DNA from: Brachyspira pilosicoli P43/6/78
GTDB taxonomy: Bacteria > Spirochaetota > Brachyspiria > Brachyspirales > Brachyspiraceae
Length of the DNA: 64,000 nt
Reading direction: 5' to 3'
NCBI RefSeq assembly: GCF_000325665.1
Contig: NC_019908.1
Span: 124,001-188,000, forward strand
Within the stretch, counting starts at the first letter, position 1. Each line of letters opens with the position of its first letter. Below the pieces are notes generated by a model. That model was not told the DNA's origin. It was given only the letters and a program-made list of their open reading frames with translations, and ran no database searches. Made by a program: the position numbers and the translations under genes. Below are positions 54,111 to 62,149 of this stretch, piece after piece.

Positions 54111-54403
54111 TTATTTTTATTGCTTCTTGCTATATTTGTTGAACCGCATATAGGGCAGTTTGATACAGAATCATCTATTATATCATCTATATTAGTTAAA
54201 TCATCATCTTCTACGATATTGATTTCTTTATCATCTACAGCCCAAAAATTAGAACAATCTTTACAGTAGAAATGTATTAAATATTCTCTATATGTTGGAT
54301 AATTACCTTCTATTTTTCTATATCCATCTATTATATTGTGTCCCATAATAAAATCTCCTAAAAAATCTCGGTAGAGTCTAATATTTTTTATTAAAAAAGT
54401 CAA
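54107..54403 (-). CDS. Small zinc-ribbon-like protein
   Basis: A 98-residue protein with two Cys pairs, FYCKDCSNFWAV near residue 50 and NCPICGSTNIARS near the C-terminus (C-x2-C each), probably one zinc ribbon. An acidic stretch (EDDDLTNIDDIIDDS) lies between them. No signal peptide. The function is unknown. The ATG at 54403 has no strong ribosome site; a shorter start at MGHNIID (54346) follows AGGAGA and is a realistic alternative that would remove 19 residues. Confidence 0.7.
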   Translation of the reverse strand: MTFLIKNIRLYRDFLGDFIMGHNIIDGYRKIEGNYPTYREYLIHFYCKDCSNFWAVDDKEINIVEDDDLTNIDDIIDDSVSNCPICGSTNIARSNKNN

Positions 54404-54545
54404 TTATAATATTATACTAATTATAACAGTTTATATAAGATAATAGTAAATATTTTTTATTATTATATTGCTATAGAAAATAATTGATTTTTGTAGTATA
54501 ATTAGCTATATAATATAAGTTATATGGAATGGCGGTTTTGTATTT

Positions 54546-55301
54546 ATGAAAAGAATATTGTTTATTATTTTGATAGTATTATCTGTTGTTTTATTTTCTT
54601 GTAAGAAAGAATCTGAAGTTTCAGTTAATAATAATAATAAAGTGTATGTTAGTGACCCTAATAATATATATCATAAAGAGTATACTAATGTTGTGAAAGT
54701 AAATGGTAAGTTTGTTGATACTAAGAGTGCTTATGCATTTGCTTATGAAGGCAGAGAAGAGGGGGAATATAGTGAAGAGTATGATATATTTGATGCTATA
54801 AGAAATCACAGTTTAAAAAGGGTGGCAGAATTAATAGAGAATGATAATCAATTAATTAATGATACTATAAGTACAGATGAAAGCGAGTATAGCGAGTTTA
54901 TGGACGATAGTTATAGCATTGATGGAGCTACTCCTTTAATATTTGCTATATTTTATAGAGATTTGGGTATAATGAAATATCTACTTGACAATAATGCTGA
55001 CCCTTATATTAAAGATGAAGATGGGTGGAATGCTTTTTTATGGGCTTGCGGTACTGGAAGTGCGGAGGAAGTAAAAATGTTAGTTCAAGCTCATCCTGAT
55101 TTAGTTGATTCCAGAAATATTTATGATGCTAATGGGCTTCATATTGCTTCTTTGAATGATAATTTAGAAGTTATTAAATATTTGGTTAATGATTTGGATT
55201 TTGATATTAACAGCACTGATGAAGACGGAGATGGTGTTTTATATTATGCTAATGATACTGAGACTACTGAGCTTTTAGAGAGTTTAGGTGCTGAAAATTA
55301 A
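54546..55301 (+). CDS. Ankyrin-repeat lipoprotein
   Basis: A 251-residue protein with the lipoprotein signal MKRILFIILIVLSVVLFSC (Cys19). After a linker (about 20-75) come ankyrin repeats: DIFDAIRNHSLKRVAELIEN, ATPLIFAIFYRDLGIMKYLL, WNAFLWACGTGSAEEVKMLV, ANGLHIASLNDNLEVIKYLV and a final GVLYYANDTETTELLESL. It likely sits on the periplasmic side, unlike the cytosolic ankyrin protein at 53637. The start of galE is 26 nt after its stop, so they may share a transcript. An upstream TATAAT at 54509-54514 is a weak promoter candidate. Confidence 0.87.
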   Translation: MKRILFIILIVLSVVLFSCKKESEVSVNNNNKVYVSDPNNIYHKEYTNVVKVNGKFVDTKSAYAFAYEGREEGEYSEEYDIFDAIRNHSLKRVAELIENDNQLINDTISTDESEYSEFMDDSYSIDGATPLIFAIFYRDLGIMKYLLDNNADPYIKDEDGWNAFLWACGTGSAEEVKMLVQAHPDLVDSRNIYDANGLHIASLNDNLEVIKYLVNDLDFDINSTDEDGDGVLYYANDTETTELLESLGAEN

Positions 55302-55327
55302 TTTTTATAAATAGGAGGGTTTTTATT

Positions 55328-56317
55328 ATGGCTGTATTAGTTTGCGGAGGAGCTGGTTATATTGGTTCGCATGTGGTGCGTGAACTTTTAAAACAGAATA
55401 TAGAAACTGTTGTAATAGATTCACTTGAGTATGGACATAAAGAGGCTATTAAAGATTGTAAGAACTTTTATCAGGGAAACATTGGAGATAGTGCTTTACT
55501 TGATGAAATATTTGCTAAACATAATATTGATTCTGTTATGCATTTATGTGCTTATATAGAAGTTGGAGAGAGCGTACAAAATCCTGCTAAATATTATCAT
55601 AACAATGTATCTAACTCTATAAATTTACTTAACGCTATGCTTAGAGCTAAAGTAAAGAACTTTATATTTTCTTCTACTGCTGCTGTTTATGGAGAGCCTG
55701 AAGCTATTCCTCTAAAAGAAGATTGCAGAAAAGAGCCTACTAATCCTTATGGAGACAGTAAGCTTGCATTAGAGAAAATACTTGCTTGGTATACAAAAGC
55801 TTATGATTTTAATTATGTTGCTTTGAGATATTTTAATGCTTCTGGTGCTCACCCTGACGGAGACATTGGAGAAGACCATAACCCAGAATCGCATTTAATA
55901 CCTTTAATACTTCAAGTTCCTCTCGGAAAAAGAGAAAACATAAAAATATTTGGTGATGATTATCCTACACCTGACGGTACTTGTTTGAGAGATTATATAC
56001 ATGTATGCGATTTAGCTTTGGCACATATTGCTGCTATGAATTATCTTAAAAATGGCGGTAAGAGTGTTGCTTGTAATTTGGGTAATGGAAACGGATTTAG
56101 TGTAAAAGAGGTTATAGAGGTGGCTAGAAAAGTAACAGGTCATGCTATACCTGCAGAAGTTTGTCCGAGAAGGGCAGGGGATTCATCTGAACTTATTGCT
56201 AGCAGTGATAGGGCTAAAGAGGTGTTGGGTTGGACTCCTACTATAGACTCATTAGAGAAAATAGTTGAAACTGCTTGGAATTGGCATAAAAATCACCCTA
56301 ATGGTTATAAGAAATAA
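55328..56317 (+). CDS. galE: UDP-glucose 4-epimerase GalE
   Basis: A 329-residue short-chain dehydrogenase-type epimerase interconverting UDP-glucose and UDP-galactose. NAD site VCGGAGYIGSHVVRELL, catalytic SSTAAVYGEPE (Ser/Thr) and YGDSKLALEK (Tyr-x3-Lys), RYFNASGAHPDG, DGTCLRDYIHVCDLA and CNLGNGNGFSVKEVIE are all canonical. Strong GGAGGG ribosome site at 55313-55318. Its stop overlaps the next start by one base (TAATG). It feeds surface-glycan synthesis. Confidence 0.97.
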   Translation: MAVLVCGGAGYIGSHVVRELLKQNIETVVIDSLEYGHKEAIKDCKNFYQGNIGDSALLDEIFAKHNIDSVMHLCAYIEVGESVQNPAKYYHNNVSNSINLLNAMLRAKVKNFIFSSTAAVYGEPEAIPLKEDCRKEPTNPYGDSKLALEKILAWYTKAYDFNYVALRYFNASGAHPDGDIGEDHNPESHLIPLILQVPLGKRENIKIFGDDYPTPDGTCLRDYIHVCDLALAHIAAMNYLKNGGKSVACNLGNGNGFSVKEVIEVARKVTGHAIPAEVCPRRAGDSSELIASSDRAKEVLGWTPTIDSLEKIVETAWNWHKNHPNGYKK

Positions 56318-57030
56318 TGTTTATTAGTTCAAAAAATGCTATAGTTGAAGCTCTATCTAAAGACTTGGTTGATGTTATTTATATAAAATTTCCTATATCT
56401 AAAAGAGAAAAAGAAATTATTAAGCTTGCCGAGAGAAAGAAGGTTTTAATAAAAAATGTTGATAAAAGAGAGATGGAAAGCATTGTAGGGAAGGTTTATT
56501 CTATTGCTGCGAGTGTGAAAGAAAATGCTGAGATAGGTATTGATGTTTTTTTGGATAGGGCTTTAGAAAAAACTAGTACACCGCTCATATTTATACTTGA
56601 TTCTATAACTGATGTTCATAATTTGGGTGCCATTATAAGAAATGCATATTTTTTTGATTTGGGCGGAATTATTATACCTAAAGACAATGCTGCTCCTATA
56701 AATGAAAAGGTTTATGAGATATCGGCTGGTGCTGCCTATCATTTGCCTATATCAATAGAGACCAATCTTAATAGGGTTATTGATATAATGAAAGAGAAAG
56801 GTTTTTGGGTATATTATGCGAGCGAGAAGGGCGACACATCATTAGAAAATTTTAAATTTGACACACCTACAGCTATTATACTTGGAAATGAGCATAGCGG
56901 AGTAAGGGAGAGTTTGAAGAAGAATTCTGACGGCAGCATTATAATAAGAGCCCAGAGCGATTTTGATTCACTTAATGTATCAGCAGCATCCGCTATAATA
57001 TCTTACGCTTATTCTGTGTATAAGAAATAA
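56317..57030 (+). CDS. rlmB: 23S rRNA (guanosine-2'-O)-methyltransferase RlmB / TrmH family
   Basis: A 237-residue SpoU methyltransferase with an N-terminal substrate-binding domain (about 1-75) and a SPOUT knot domain. Motifs: LDSITDVHNLGAIIRNAYFF (motif 1), IILGNEHSGVRESL (motif 2) and IRAQSDFDSLNVSAASAIIS (motif 3). The start MFISSKNAIVEAL resembles RlmB/TrmH (G2251 of 23S rRNA, or G18 of tRNA); RlmB is the better fit by length. It is coupled to galE through a one-base overlap. Confidence 0.9.
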   Translation: MFISSKNAIVEALSKDLVDVIYIKFPISKREKEIIKLAERKKVLIKNVDKREMESIVGKVYSIAASVKENAEIGIDVFLDRALEKTSTPLIFILDSITDVHNLGAIIRNAYFFDLGGIIIPKDNAAPINEKVYEISAGAAYHLPISIETNLNRVIDIMKEKGFWVYYASEKGDTSLENFKFDTPTAIILGNEHSGVRESLKKNSDGSIIIRAQSDFDSLNVSAASAIISYAYSVYKK

Positions 57031-57138
57031 TGTAATTTTTTTAAAGTAACTTAATAAATATTTATAGTGTTTTAATTTTATTGATTATGAATATATATTA
57101 AATAATGATATATGTTTATAACTATATTCCATGAAAAT

Positions 57139-57226
57139 GCAGTCCTTTTGCTTCTTTGGGTCACTAAAAGAAGTGGGGGTGTGTACCCTAAGGGCACGCT
57201 TCGCAGGGGGCAAAGCCACCACAAAT
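57139..57226 (-). repeat. GC-rich intergenic hairpin repeat, copy 3
   Basis: On the minus strand it reads ATTTGTGGTGGCTTTGCCCC, then CTGCGAAGCGTGCCCTTAGG, GTACACACCCCCACTTCTTT and ends AAAGAAGCAAAAGGACTGC. About 40 central bases are nearly identical to copy 1 (13153-13260), but the element is inverted relative to it. Confidence 0.75.
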
Positions 57227-57268
57227 CACAAACTTAAAAAAATTGTCATATAAGTTTTTTATTTTATT

Positions 57269-57304
57269 CAACTTTTTCCCGCAGCAAAAAGTTGCAAAAA
57301 GTGC
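57269..57304 (+). repeat. GC-rich hairpin repeat, short unit
   Basis: CAACTTTTTCCCGC then AGCAAAAAGTTGCAAAAAGT; stem CAACTTTTT with AAAAAGTTG. Relative of the short unit at 28515-28569, next to copy 3 just as that one is next to copy 2. Confidence 0.65.
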
Positions 57305-57398
57305 GTTTTTTACTTCATCTTTAGTAAAGCATAACGAGTGATAAAAAAATTTTAATACACAAAAAAGTTGATAATATATTTACAAAAATATATTATTT

Positions 57399-59441
57399 TT
57401 ATTTATCCATAAAGTGCTTATATCCTGAATCTTCTGACTGTTTAAGATATTCTTTACTTTTATTTTCGCATTCTTTTTTTGAGTAACCGCTTATCTTTTT
57501 ACCAAGTTTATAGTATTCTTTATATGCAAGATGTAAATAGTAGTAGGTTTCTCCTATATCTTCTTTTACTCTGCTTTTATTTATAGATTTTTTCAAATAT
57601 TCTTCAGAATTATTTAAATTATCAATTATTTTATTTTCTTTGTATTTTAAATACAATAATATACCATAATTATTTATCAATTCTAAATTGTTAGGATATA
57701 ACTTTAATCCTTTATTTAAATATTTTTCTGCTTGCATTAAACTTTCTTCATTTTCTTTTTTATTTACCTCATAATGATTTAAATATAAAAAGGACATATT
57801 CTGATATATGTAAGGATTATTTTTATTGATACTTAACACTTTATTATAATCCTCTAAAGCCTTATTAAAATATTCTTCTTCTTTAGTTTCTCTATATTTG
57901 TTAGCATATAAATTACCTCTATTATTTAAAGCATTAATATTATTTTCATTAATATTTAATATTTTATTATAATCCTCTAAAGCCTTATTAAAATATTCTT
58001 CTTCTTTACTTTCTTCATATTTATCTGAATATAAATTACCTCTGTTATTTAAAGCATTAATATCATTTTTATTGATATTTAACACTTTATTATAATCCTC
58101 TAAGGATTTATTAAAATATTCTTCTTCTTTACTTTCTTCATATTTATCTGAATATAAATTACCTCTGTTATTTAAAGCATTAATATCATTTTTATTGATA
58201 TTTAACACTTTATTATAATCCTCTAAGGATTTATTAAAATATTCTTCTTCTTTAGTTTCTTTGTATTTATCTGAATACAAAACACCTCTATTATTAAAAA
58301 CTCCTATACGATTTTTATTAATACTTAATACTTTATTATAATCATTTAAGGCTTTATTAAAATATTTTTCTTTTTTAGTTTCTCTATATTTATATGAATA
58401 TAGAGTAGCTATGTTATTTAAAGCATCAATATTATTTTTATTGATACTTAATACTTTATTATAATCATCTAAGGCTTTATTAAAATATTTTTCTCCTTTA
58501 ATTATTTCATATTTATTTGCATATAAATTTCCCCTATTATTTAAAGTATCAATATTATTTTTATTGATATTTAACACTTTATTATAATCATCTAAAGCTT
58601 TATTAAAATATTCTTCTTTTTTAGTTTCTCTGTATTTATCTGAATACAAAATACCTCTATTATTCAAAGAATCTATATCGTTTGGATTATATTTATCTAT
58701 TATTTCAGTATATAATTTTATAGCTTTTTCTTTATTATTTTTATTGTCTTCTGTCCAAGCTCTATTAAATAATTCACTTACTTTAGCTCTATTAGCATTT
58801 TTTTCTGATTGTTTTGTTTGTTGTTCTATTTTCTTTAATGTTTCTTCTATTTCTTTAGCTTTTTCATTTAGTTCTTTTAAGGTTTGGTTTGATTCAAATT
58901 CAGTTTTTTCTATAATCAATTCCGATTGCTTTTGGTTGCTCTCCATTATTTTATTGTTCGCGTATATGCCCAATATTGTAAATATTATCATTATTAAAGA
59001 TAAAAATGCTAGCCAGAAAGTTACTGTATTTATTGAAAAGTCTTTGCTATCTTTTAGCGTTTCTCTAAGTAAATCAATGTTGGGTTTGAATGCTTCTTCG
59101 AGTGTATTTTTTATAAACTCTTTGCTTTCAAAACTTTCATTTGTGACCGTTTCTTTTAGGAATTCATAATAATTGCTTAGTTGTGTTTGCGAGTTTAATT
59201 CAAATTGTTTGATGCTATTTTCTATTAGGGCTTTACTTTCATTTGTGTATTTAGAATATTTGCATATCAGAACTAACAAAAATATTATGCATATTATAGA
59301 ATATAGCATAAAACTAAAATGCCTTTTAAAAAAATCTATTATTATATTTTTTTTATTAGATTTGTTTTTTTCTTTGGTATTGTTGTTATCATTATTTGTA
59401 TTGTTATTAGTATTTTCTGTGTTGGTATTATTATCAGACAT
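57399..59441 (-). CDS. Membrane-anchored protein with 41-residue TPR-like repeats
   Basis: About 680 residues. The N-terminus is Asn/Thr/Lys-rich, followed by two hydrophobic segments (HFSFMLYSIICIIFLLVLIC and TVTFWLAFLSLIMIIFTILG), then a coiled coil (NQTLKELNEKAKEIEETLKK) and about eight TPR-like units. Each unit is 41 residues, with consensus EEYFNKALEDYNKVLNINK followed by NNINALNNRGNLYSDKYRET, longer than the canonical 34. Two units are identical in protein and DNA. The frame could begin at 59480, but MSDNN at 59441 follows an AGGG site and is preferred. Probable inner-membrane scaffold; the binding partner is unknown. Convergent with rlmB across the repeat region. Confidence 0.85.
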   Translation of the reverse strand: MSDNNTNTENTNNNTNNDNNNTKEKNKSNKKNIIIDFFKRHFSFMLYSIICIIFLLVLICKYSKYTNESKALIENSIKQFELNSQTQLSNYYEFLKETVTNESFESKEFIKNTLEEAFKPNIDLLRETLKDSKDFSINTVTFWLAFLSLIMIIFTILGIYANNKIMESNQKQSELIIEKTEFESNQTLKELNEKAKEIEETLKKIEQQTKQSEKNANRAKVSELFNRAWTEDNKNNKEKAIKLYTEIIDKYNPNDIDSLNNRGILYSDKYRETKKEEYFNKALDDYNKVLNINKNNIDTLNNRGNLYANKYEIIKGEKYFNKALDDYNKVLSINKNNIDALNNIATLYSYKYRETKKEKYFNKALNDYNKVLSINKNRIGVFNNRGVLYSDKYKETKEEEYFNKSLEDYNKVLNINKNDINALNNRGNLYSDKYEESKEEEYFNKSLEDYNKVLNINKNDINALNNRGNLYSDKYEESKEEEYFNKALEDYNKILNINENNINALNNRGNLYANKYRETKEEEYFNKALEDYNKVLSINKNNPYIYQNMSFLYLNHYEVNKKENEESLMQAEKYLNKGLKLYPNNLELINNYGILLYLKYKENKIIDNLNNSEEYLKKSINKSRVKEDIGETYYYLHLAYKEYYKLGKKISGYSKKECENKSKEYLKQSEDSGYKHFMDK
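57985..58230 (-). repeat. Perfect 123-bp tandem duplication inside the TPR gene
   Basis: Two adjacent 123-bp units are identical, and the identity runs on a little into the flanks. They encode the repeat KSLEDYNKVLNINKNDINAL and RGNLYSDKYEESKE twice. The surrounding units are diverged copies of the same 123-bp period. Recent duplication; repeat number may vary between strains. Confidence 0.85.
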
Positions 59442-59761
59442 ATTTTTTACCCTATCATATTTATATACTTCATTATACAATTTAAATATAAAAATATAAA
59501 CAATATTTAGTTCTTAATTTCTAATGCAACAACCATTTATGTAGATTTTTCTTTATTATTCAACCGCACGCAGAATGAATTTTATAATATAAACTTGTTT
59601 GCTATTCTAATTTTATTATATTTGAAATTTTATTTACCGTGCGTTAATGAGATTTTTGAATATAATTGGGCTTGAGTTTTTTGTTTATACCTATATAATG
59701 TACAAAATAATATTTTAGCTTTTAAAATATTATTAATTTTATTCGGAGGTTTAATTATAAA
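59442..59761. other. 320-nt AT-rich intergenic region
   Basis: Divergent region between the TPR gene and the Bax-inhibitor-like gene. A short GC-rich pair, CGCACG near 59566 and CGTGCG near 59638, is the only notable structure. The plus-strand gene has the site CGGAGG at 59744-59749. No gene is seen. Confidence 0.6.
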
Positions 59762-60496
59762 ATGGCTAATCCAGTTTTATCAGAAAAAGCTTTTGATTAT
59801 GAATTAAGGAATGCAAATGAAGGCACTATGACTATTAATGGTGCTATAAACAAATCTATTATTTTAACATTGGTTTTAATACTTTCTGCAATGGTTAGTG
59901 TATTTTTTGTTTTAGCAAATAACCCAGCAATGCTTTATCCTGTTGCTTTGGGTTCATCTATAGGTGCTTTTGTTTTGGCTTTAATAATGACTTTCAAAAA
60001 AGAGTTGGCAAAGGTTTTATCTATACTTTATGCTATACTTGAGGGTGTTGCTATTGGGGCAGTTTCTTATGTTTTTAATGCTGCTTATGATGGCATAGTT
60101 GTTCAGGCTGTATTTTTTACTTTTGCTGATTTATTTATTATGCTTCTTCTTTATAGATTTAGAATTATAAGAGTAACAGAAAAGTTTAGAAGTGTAATAG
60201 TGGCTGCAACTTTATGTATAGCTATTGTATATTTAGTTAATTTTGTAATGTCATTTTTTGGTGCTAGGATTCCTTTCTTATATGGTTCAAGTCCTTTAAG
60301 TATTGGTATTAGTGTTGTTATAGTTGTAATAGCTTCACTTAATTTGCTTTTAGATTTTGATTTTATGGAGAAAGGCGAAGCTTATAACATGCCTAAATAT
60401 TTTGAATGGTATGCTGCTTTTGGTTTACTTGTTACTTTGGTTTGGTTATATTTAGAGATATTAAAACTTTTATCAAAGATAAGAAGCAGAGATTAA
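59762..60496 (+). CDS. Bax inhibitor-1/YccA family membrane protein
   Basis: A 244-residue integral membrane protein of the BI-1-like (YccA/YetJ) family with about seven transmembrane segments, the first at about residues 30-55 (SIILTLVLILSAMVSVFFVL). The segments YAILEGVAIGAVSYVF, LNLLLDFDFMEKG and the C-terminal YAAFGLLVTLVWLYLEILKL match the family; the DFDF-type acidic pair is where the pH/calcium sensor Asp residues lie. In E. coli YccA modulates FtsH; YetJ is a calcium leak channel. Role here unknown. Strong CGGAGG ribosome site. Confidence 0.93.
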   Translation: MANPVLSEKAFDYELRNANEGTMTINGAINKSIILTLVLILSAMVSVFFVLANNPAMLYPVALGSSIGAFVLALIMTFKKELAKVLSILYAILEGVAIGAVSYVFNAAYDGIVVQAVFFTFADLFIMLLLYRFRIIRVTEKFRSVIVAATLCIAIVYLVNFVMSFFGARIPFLYGSSPLSIGISVVIVVIASLNLLLDFDFMEKGEAYNMPKYFEWYAAFGLLVTLVWLYLEILKLLSKIRSRD

Positions 60497-60518
60497 TAAT
60501 TATTAAATAATTTATTAT

Positions 60519-60550
60519 AAAAGGTGTGCATAAATTGCATGCCTTTTTTT
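60519..60550 (+). terminator. Terminator after the BI-1 family gene
   Basis: AAAAGGTGTGCA pairs with TGCATGCCTTTT (two G-U or mismatched positions), followed by a T run. Confidence 0.75.
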
Positions 60551-60561
60551 AATATGTTATT

Positions 60562-61104
60562 TTATTTTTCACAGCAAAAAACATAATGAGGCATATCCAT
60601 ATTGTAATAATGTTTTGTTATTTTGCCTACTATTTTCATTTGGTTTTTTATAGCTACTTTTTGAGAGGCTATATTATTATCTCTTATTATAGAATAAACT
60701 CTATCAGCATTTAGTTTATTAAAAGCATATTCTTTGCAAGATACGGCACTTTCTATAGCAAATCCTTTATGCCAATAATTTTTATTAAATAAATATCCTA
60801 TTTCAAGAAGCTCATTAGAGCCATTAATTTTTATATCAATATTTTGCATAGTTAAACCAGCCTGCCCAATGAGTTTATTATTTTCTTTTAATATCACAGC
60901 CCAAAGTCCAAATCCATAAGTTTTATATCTATTTATTTGTCTTTCAAACCATTCTCTGCATTCTTCTTCTGTAAATCCATGTTCATAAGCATACATAGTT
61001 TCTTTGTCTTTTAATATCTCGCATAAACTATTATAATCTTCTTTGATGTTTTCGTTTAATTCTCTTAATATTAGCCTATCTGTTTCTATAATGATTTTTT
61101 CCAT
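60562..61104 (-). CDS. GNAT-family N-acetyltransferase (RimJ/RimL-like)
   Basis: A 180-residue acetyltransferase of the same subgroup as the gene at 31859. Segments: IIETDRLILRELNENIKEDY, LIGQAGLTMQNI, EIGYLFNKNYWHKGFAIESA (acetyl-CoA region), VYSIIRDNNIASQKVAIKNQ and MKIVGKI. The C-terminal NMDMPHYVFCCEK is typical of spirochaete and Clostridium members. Substrate unknown. Convergent with the BI-1 gene; its start lies 157 nt before ispA on the other strand. Confidence 0.9.
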   Translation of the reverse strand: MEKIIIETDRLILRELNENIKEDYNSLCEILKDKETMYAYEHGFTEEECREWFERQINRYKTYGFGLWAVILKENNKLIGQAGLTMQNIDIKINGSNELLEIGYLFNKNYWHKGFAIESAVSCKEYAFNKLNADRVYSIIRDNNIASQKVAIKNQMKIVGKITKHYYNMDMPHYVFCCEK

Positions 61105-61200
61105 TTTATAATGTTTCCAATTTTTAAATATGTTATATATTTTTTATCGTATTAAATTAAATAATTAATAACTTATACAATATTTTTATTTAATATTAGC

Positions 61201-61228
61201 TTTACATTTTCATCTCTTTTTATATAAT
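61201..61228 (+). promoter_or_regulatory. Candidate promoter of the prenyl synthase gene
   Basis: TTTACA (61201-61206), 16-nt spacer, TATAAT (61223-61228); ATG 61262 with AAGG at 61248-61251. Confidence 0.5.
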
Positions 61229-61261
61229 GATTTTATTATTAAGTGGTAAGGAATAAATAAA

Positions 61262-62149
61262 ATGAATCTTAAAGAGTATATGAATATAAGATTAAAAGAT
61301 ATTGATAGTGAGATAAATAATATTTTTAAAAGCAGTAGTATTTCATTAGAAAATAATTTTTTAGATATGCTTAAATATCCGCTTGATGCAGGAGGAAAGA
61401 GATTAAGACCAATTTTAACTTGCCTTGCTTGTGAATTATTTAATGGAGATTATAAAAAGGCTATTATACCAGCTGTATCTTTAGAGCTTATTCATACATA
61501 TTCTTTGGTTCATGATGATTTGCCTGCTATGGATAATGATGATTTAAGAAGAGGCAAACCAACTACACATGTTAAATATGGTGAGGCTAATGCTATACTT
61601 GTTGGAGACGGACTTCTTACTCATTCATTTGAGATTTTATCTAATGCTAACGTTAATGATAAAACTTTGAGAAAACTTCTTTATGAGATAAGTTATGCTG
61701 CGGGAGTTTCTGGAATGGTTATGGGGCAGTTTATAGATTTGTATTATGAAGAGAGAGATATTGATTTTGAAATGCTTAAAATACTTCACTCCAAAAAAAC
61801 AGGTGCTATGATTAGAGGGGCTGTGAGAGTAGGGGCTATTGCTTCAGAGAAAGAGAATATTAATTTAGAAAACATTACTAAATATGGAGAGGCTATTGGT
61901 TTAGCTTTTCAGATACAAGATGATATACTTGATGTAATTTCTGACAATGAAACTCTTGGTAAAACTGTGGGTAAAGATGAGAAAGATGGTAAACTTACTT
62001 ATGTTAAACAGTTTGGGCTTGAGGGAGCAAAAGAGAAAGCAATAGAGACTTCAAAAGAGGCTATAGATTATTTAAATGTATACGATGATAACGAGGCAAA
62101 AAATATATTAATTGAGCTTGCAAATTATATAGTAGAGAGAAAATCGTGA
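61262..62149 (+). CDS. ispA: Farnesyl/geranyl diphosphate synthase (short-chain polyprenyl synthase)
   Basis: A 295-residue trans-prenyltransferase that condenses DMAPP and IPP to farnesyl diphosphate, the precursor of undecaprenyl carriers. GGKRLRPILTCLACELF, the first aspartate motif HDDLPAMDNDDLRRG, the KTGAMIRGAVR segment and the second motif FQIQDDILDVISD followed by GKTVGKDEKDGKLTY are canonical. The two residues before the first motif (LVHDD) fit short-chain product control. The next gene starts directly after its stop (62147-62150). Confidence 0.95.
   Translation: MNLKEYMNIRLKDIDSEINNIFKSSSISLENNFLDMLKYPLDAGGKRLRPILTCLACELFNGDYKKAIIPAVSLELIHTYSLVHDDLPAMDNDDLRRGKPTTHVKYGEANAILVGDGLLTHSFEILSNANVNDKTLRKLLYEISYAAGVSGMVMGQFIDLYYEERDIDFEMLKILHSKKTGAMIRGAVRVGAIASEKENINLENITKYGEAIGLAFQIQDDILDVISDNETLGKTVGKDEKDGKLTYVKQFGLEGAKEKAIETSKEAIDYLNVYDDNEAKNILIELANYIVERKS

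Larger units (their letters stand above)
57031..57398. other. 368-nt intergenic region with two hairpin repeat units
   Basis: Between rlmB and the TPR membrane-protein gene, which are convergent. It holds GC-rich repeat copy 3 (57139-57226, minus) and a short unit (57269-57304). The rest is AT-rich. No gene is visible. Confidence 0.7.

Noticed and set aside
57790-58720. Regular direct repeats that could suggest a CRISPR array
   Set aside because: The period is 123 bp, divisible by three, all units lie in one open reading frame encoding TPR-like repeats, and there are no unique spacers.
59566-59643. CGCACG and CGTGCG as an operator or attachment site
   Set aside because: The arms are only six bases, 67 nt apart, with no further pairing; too weak to claim.
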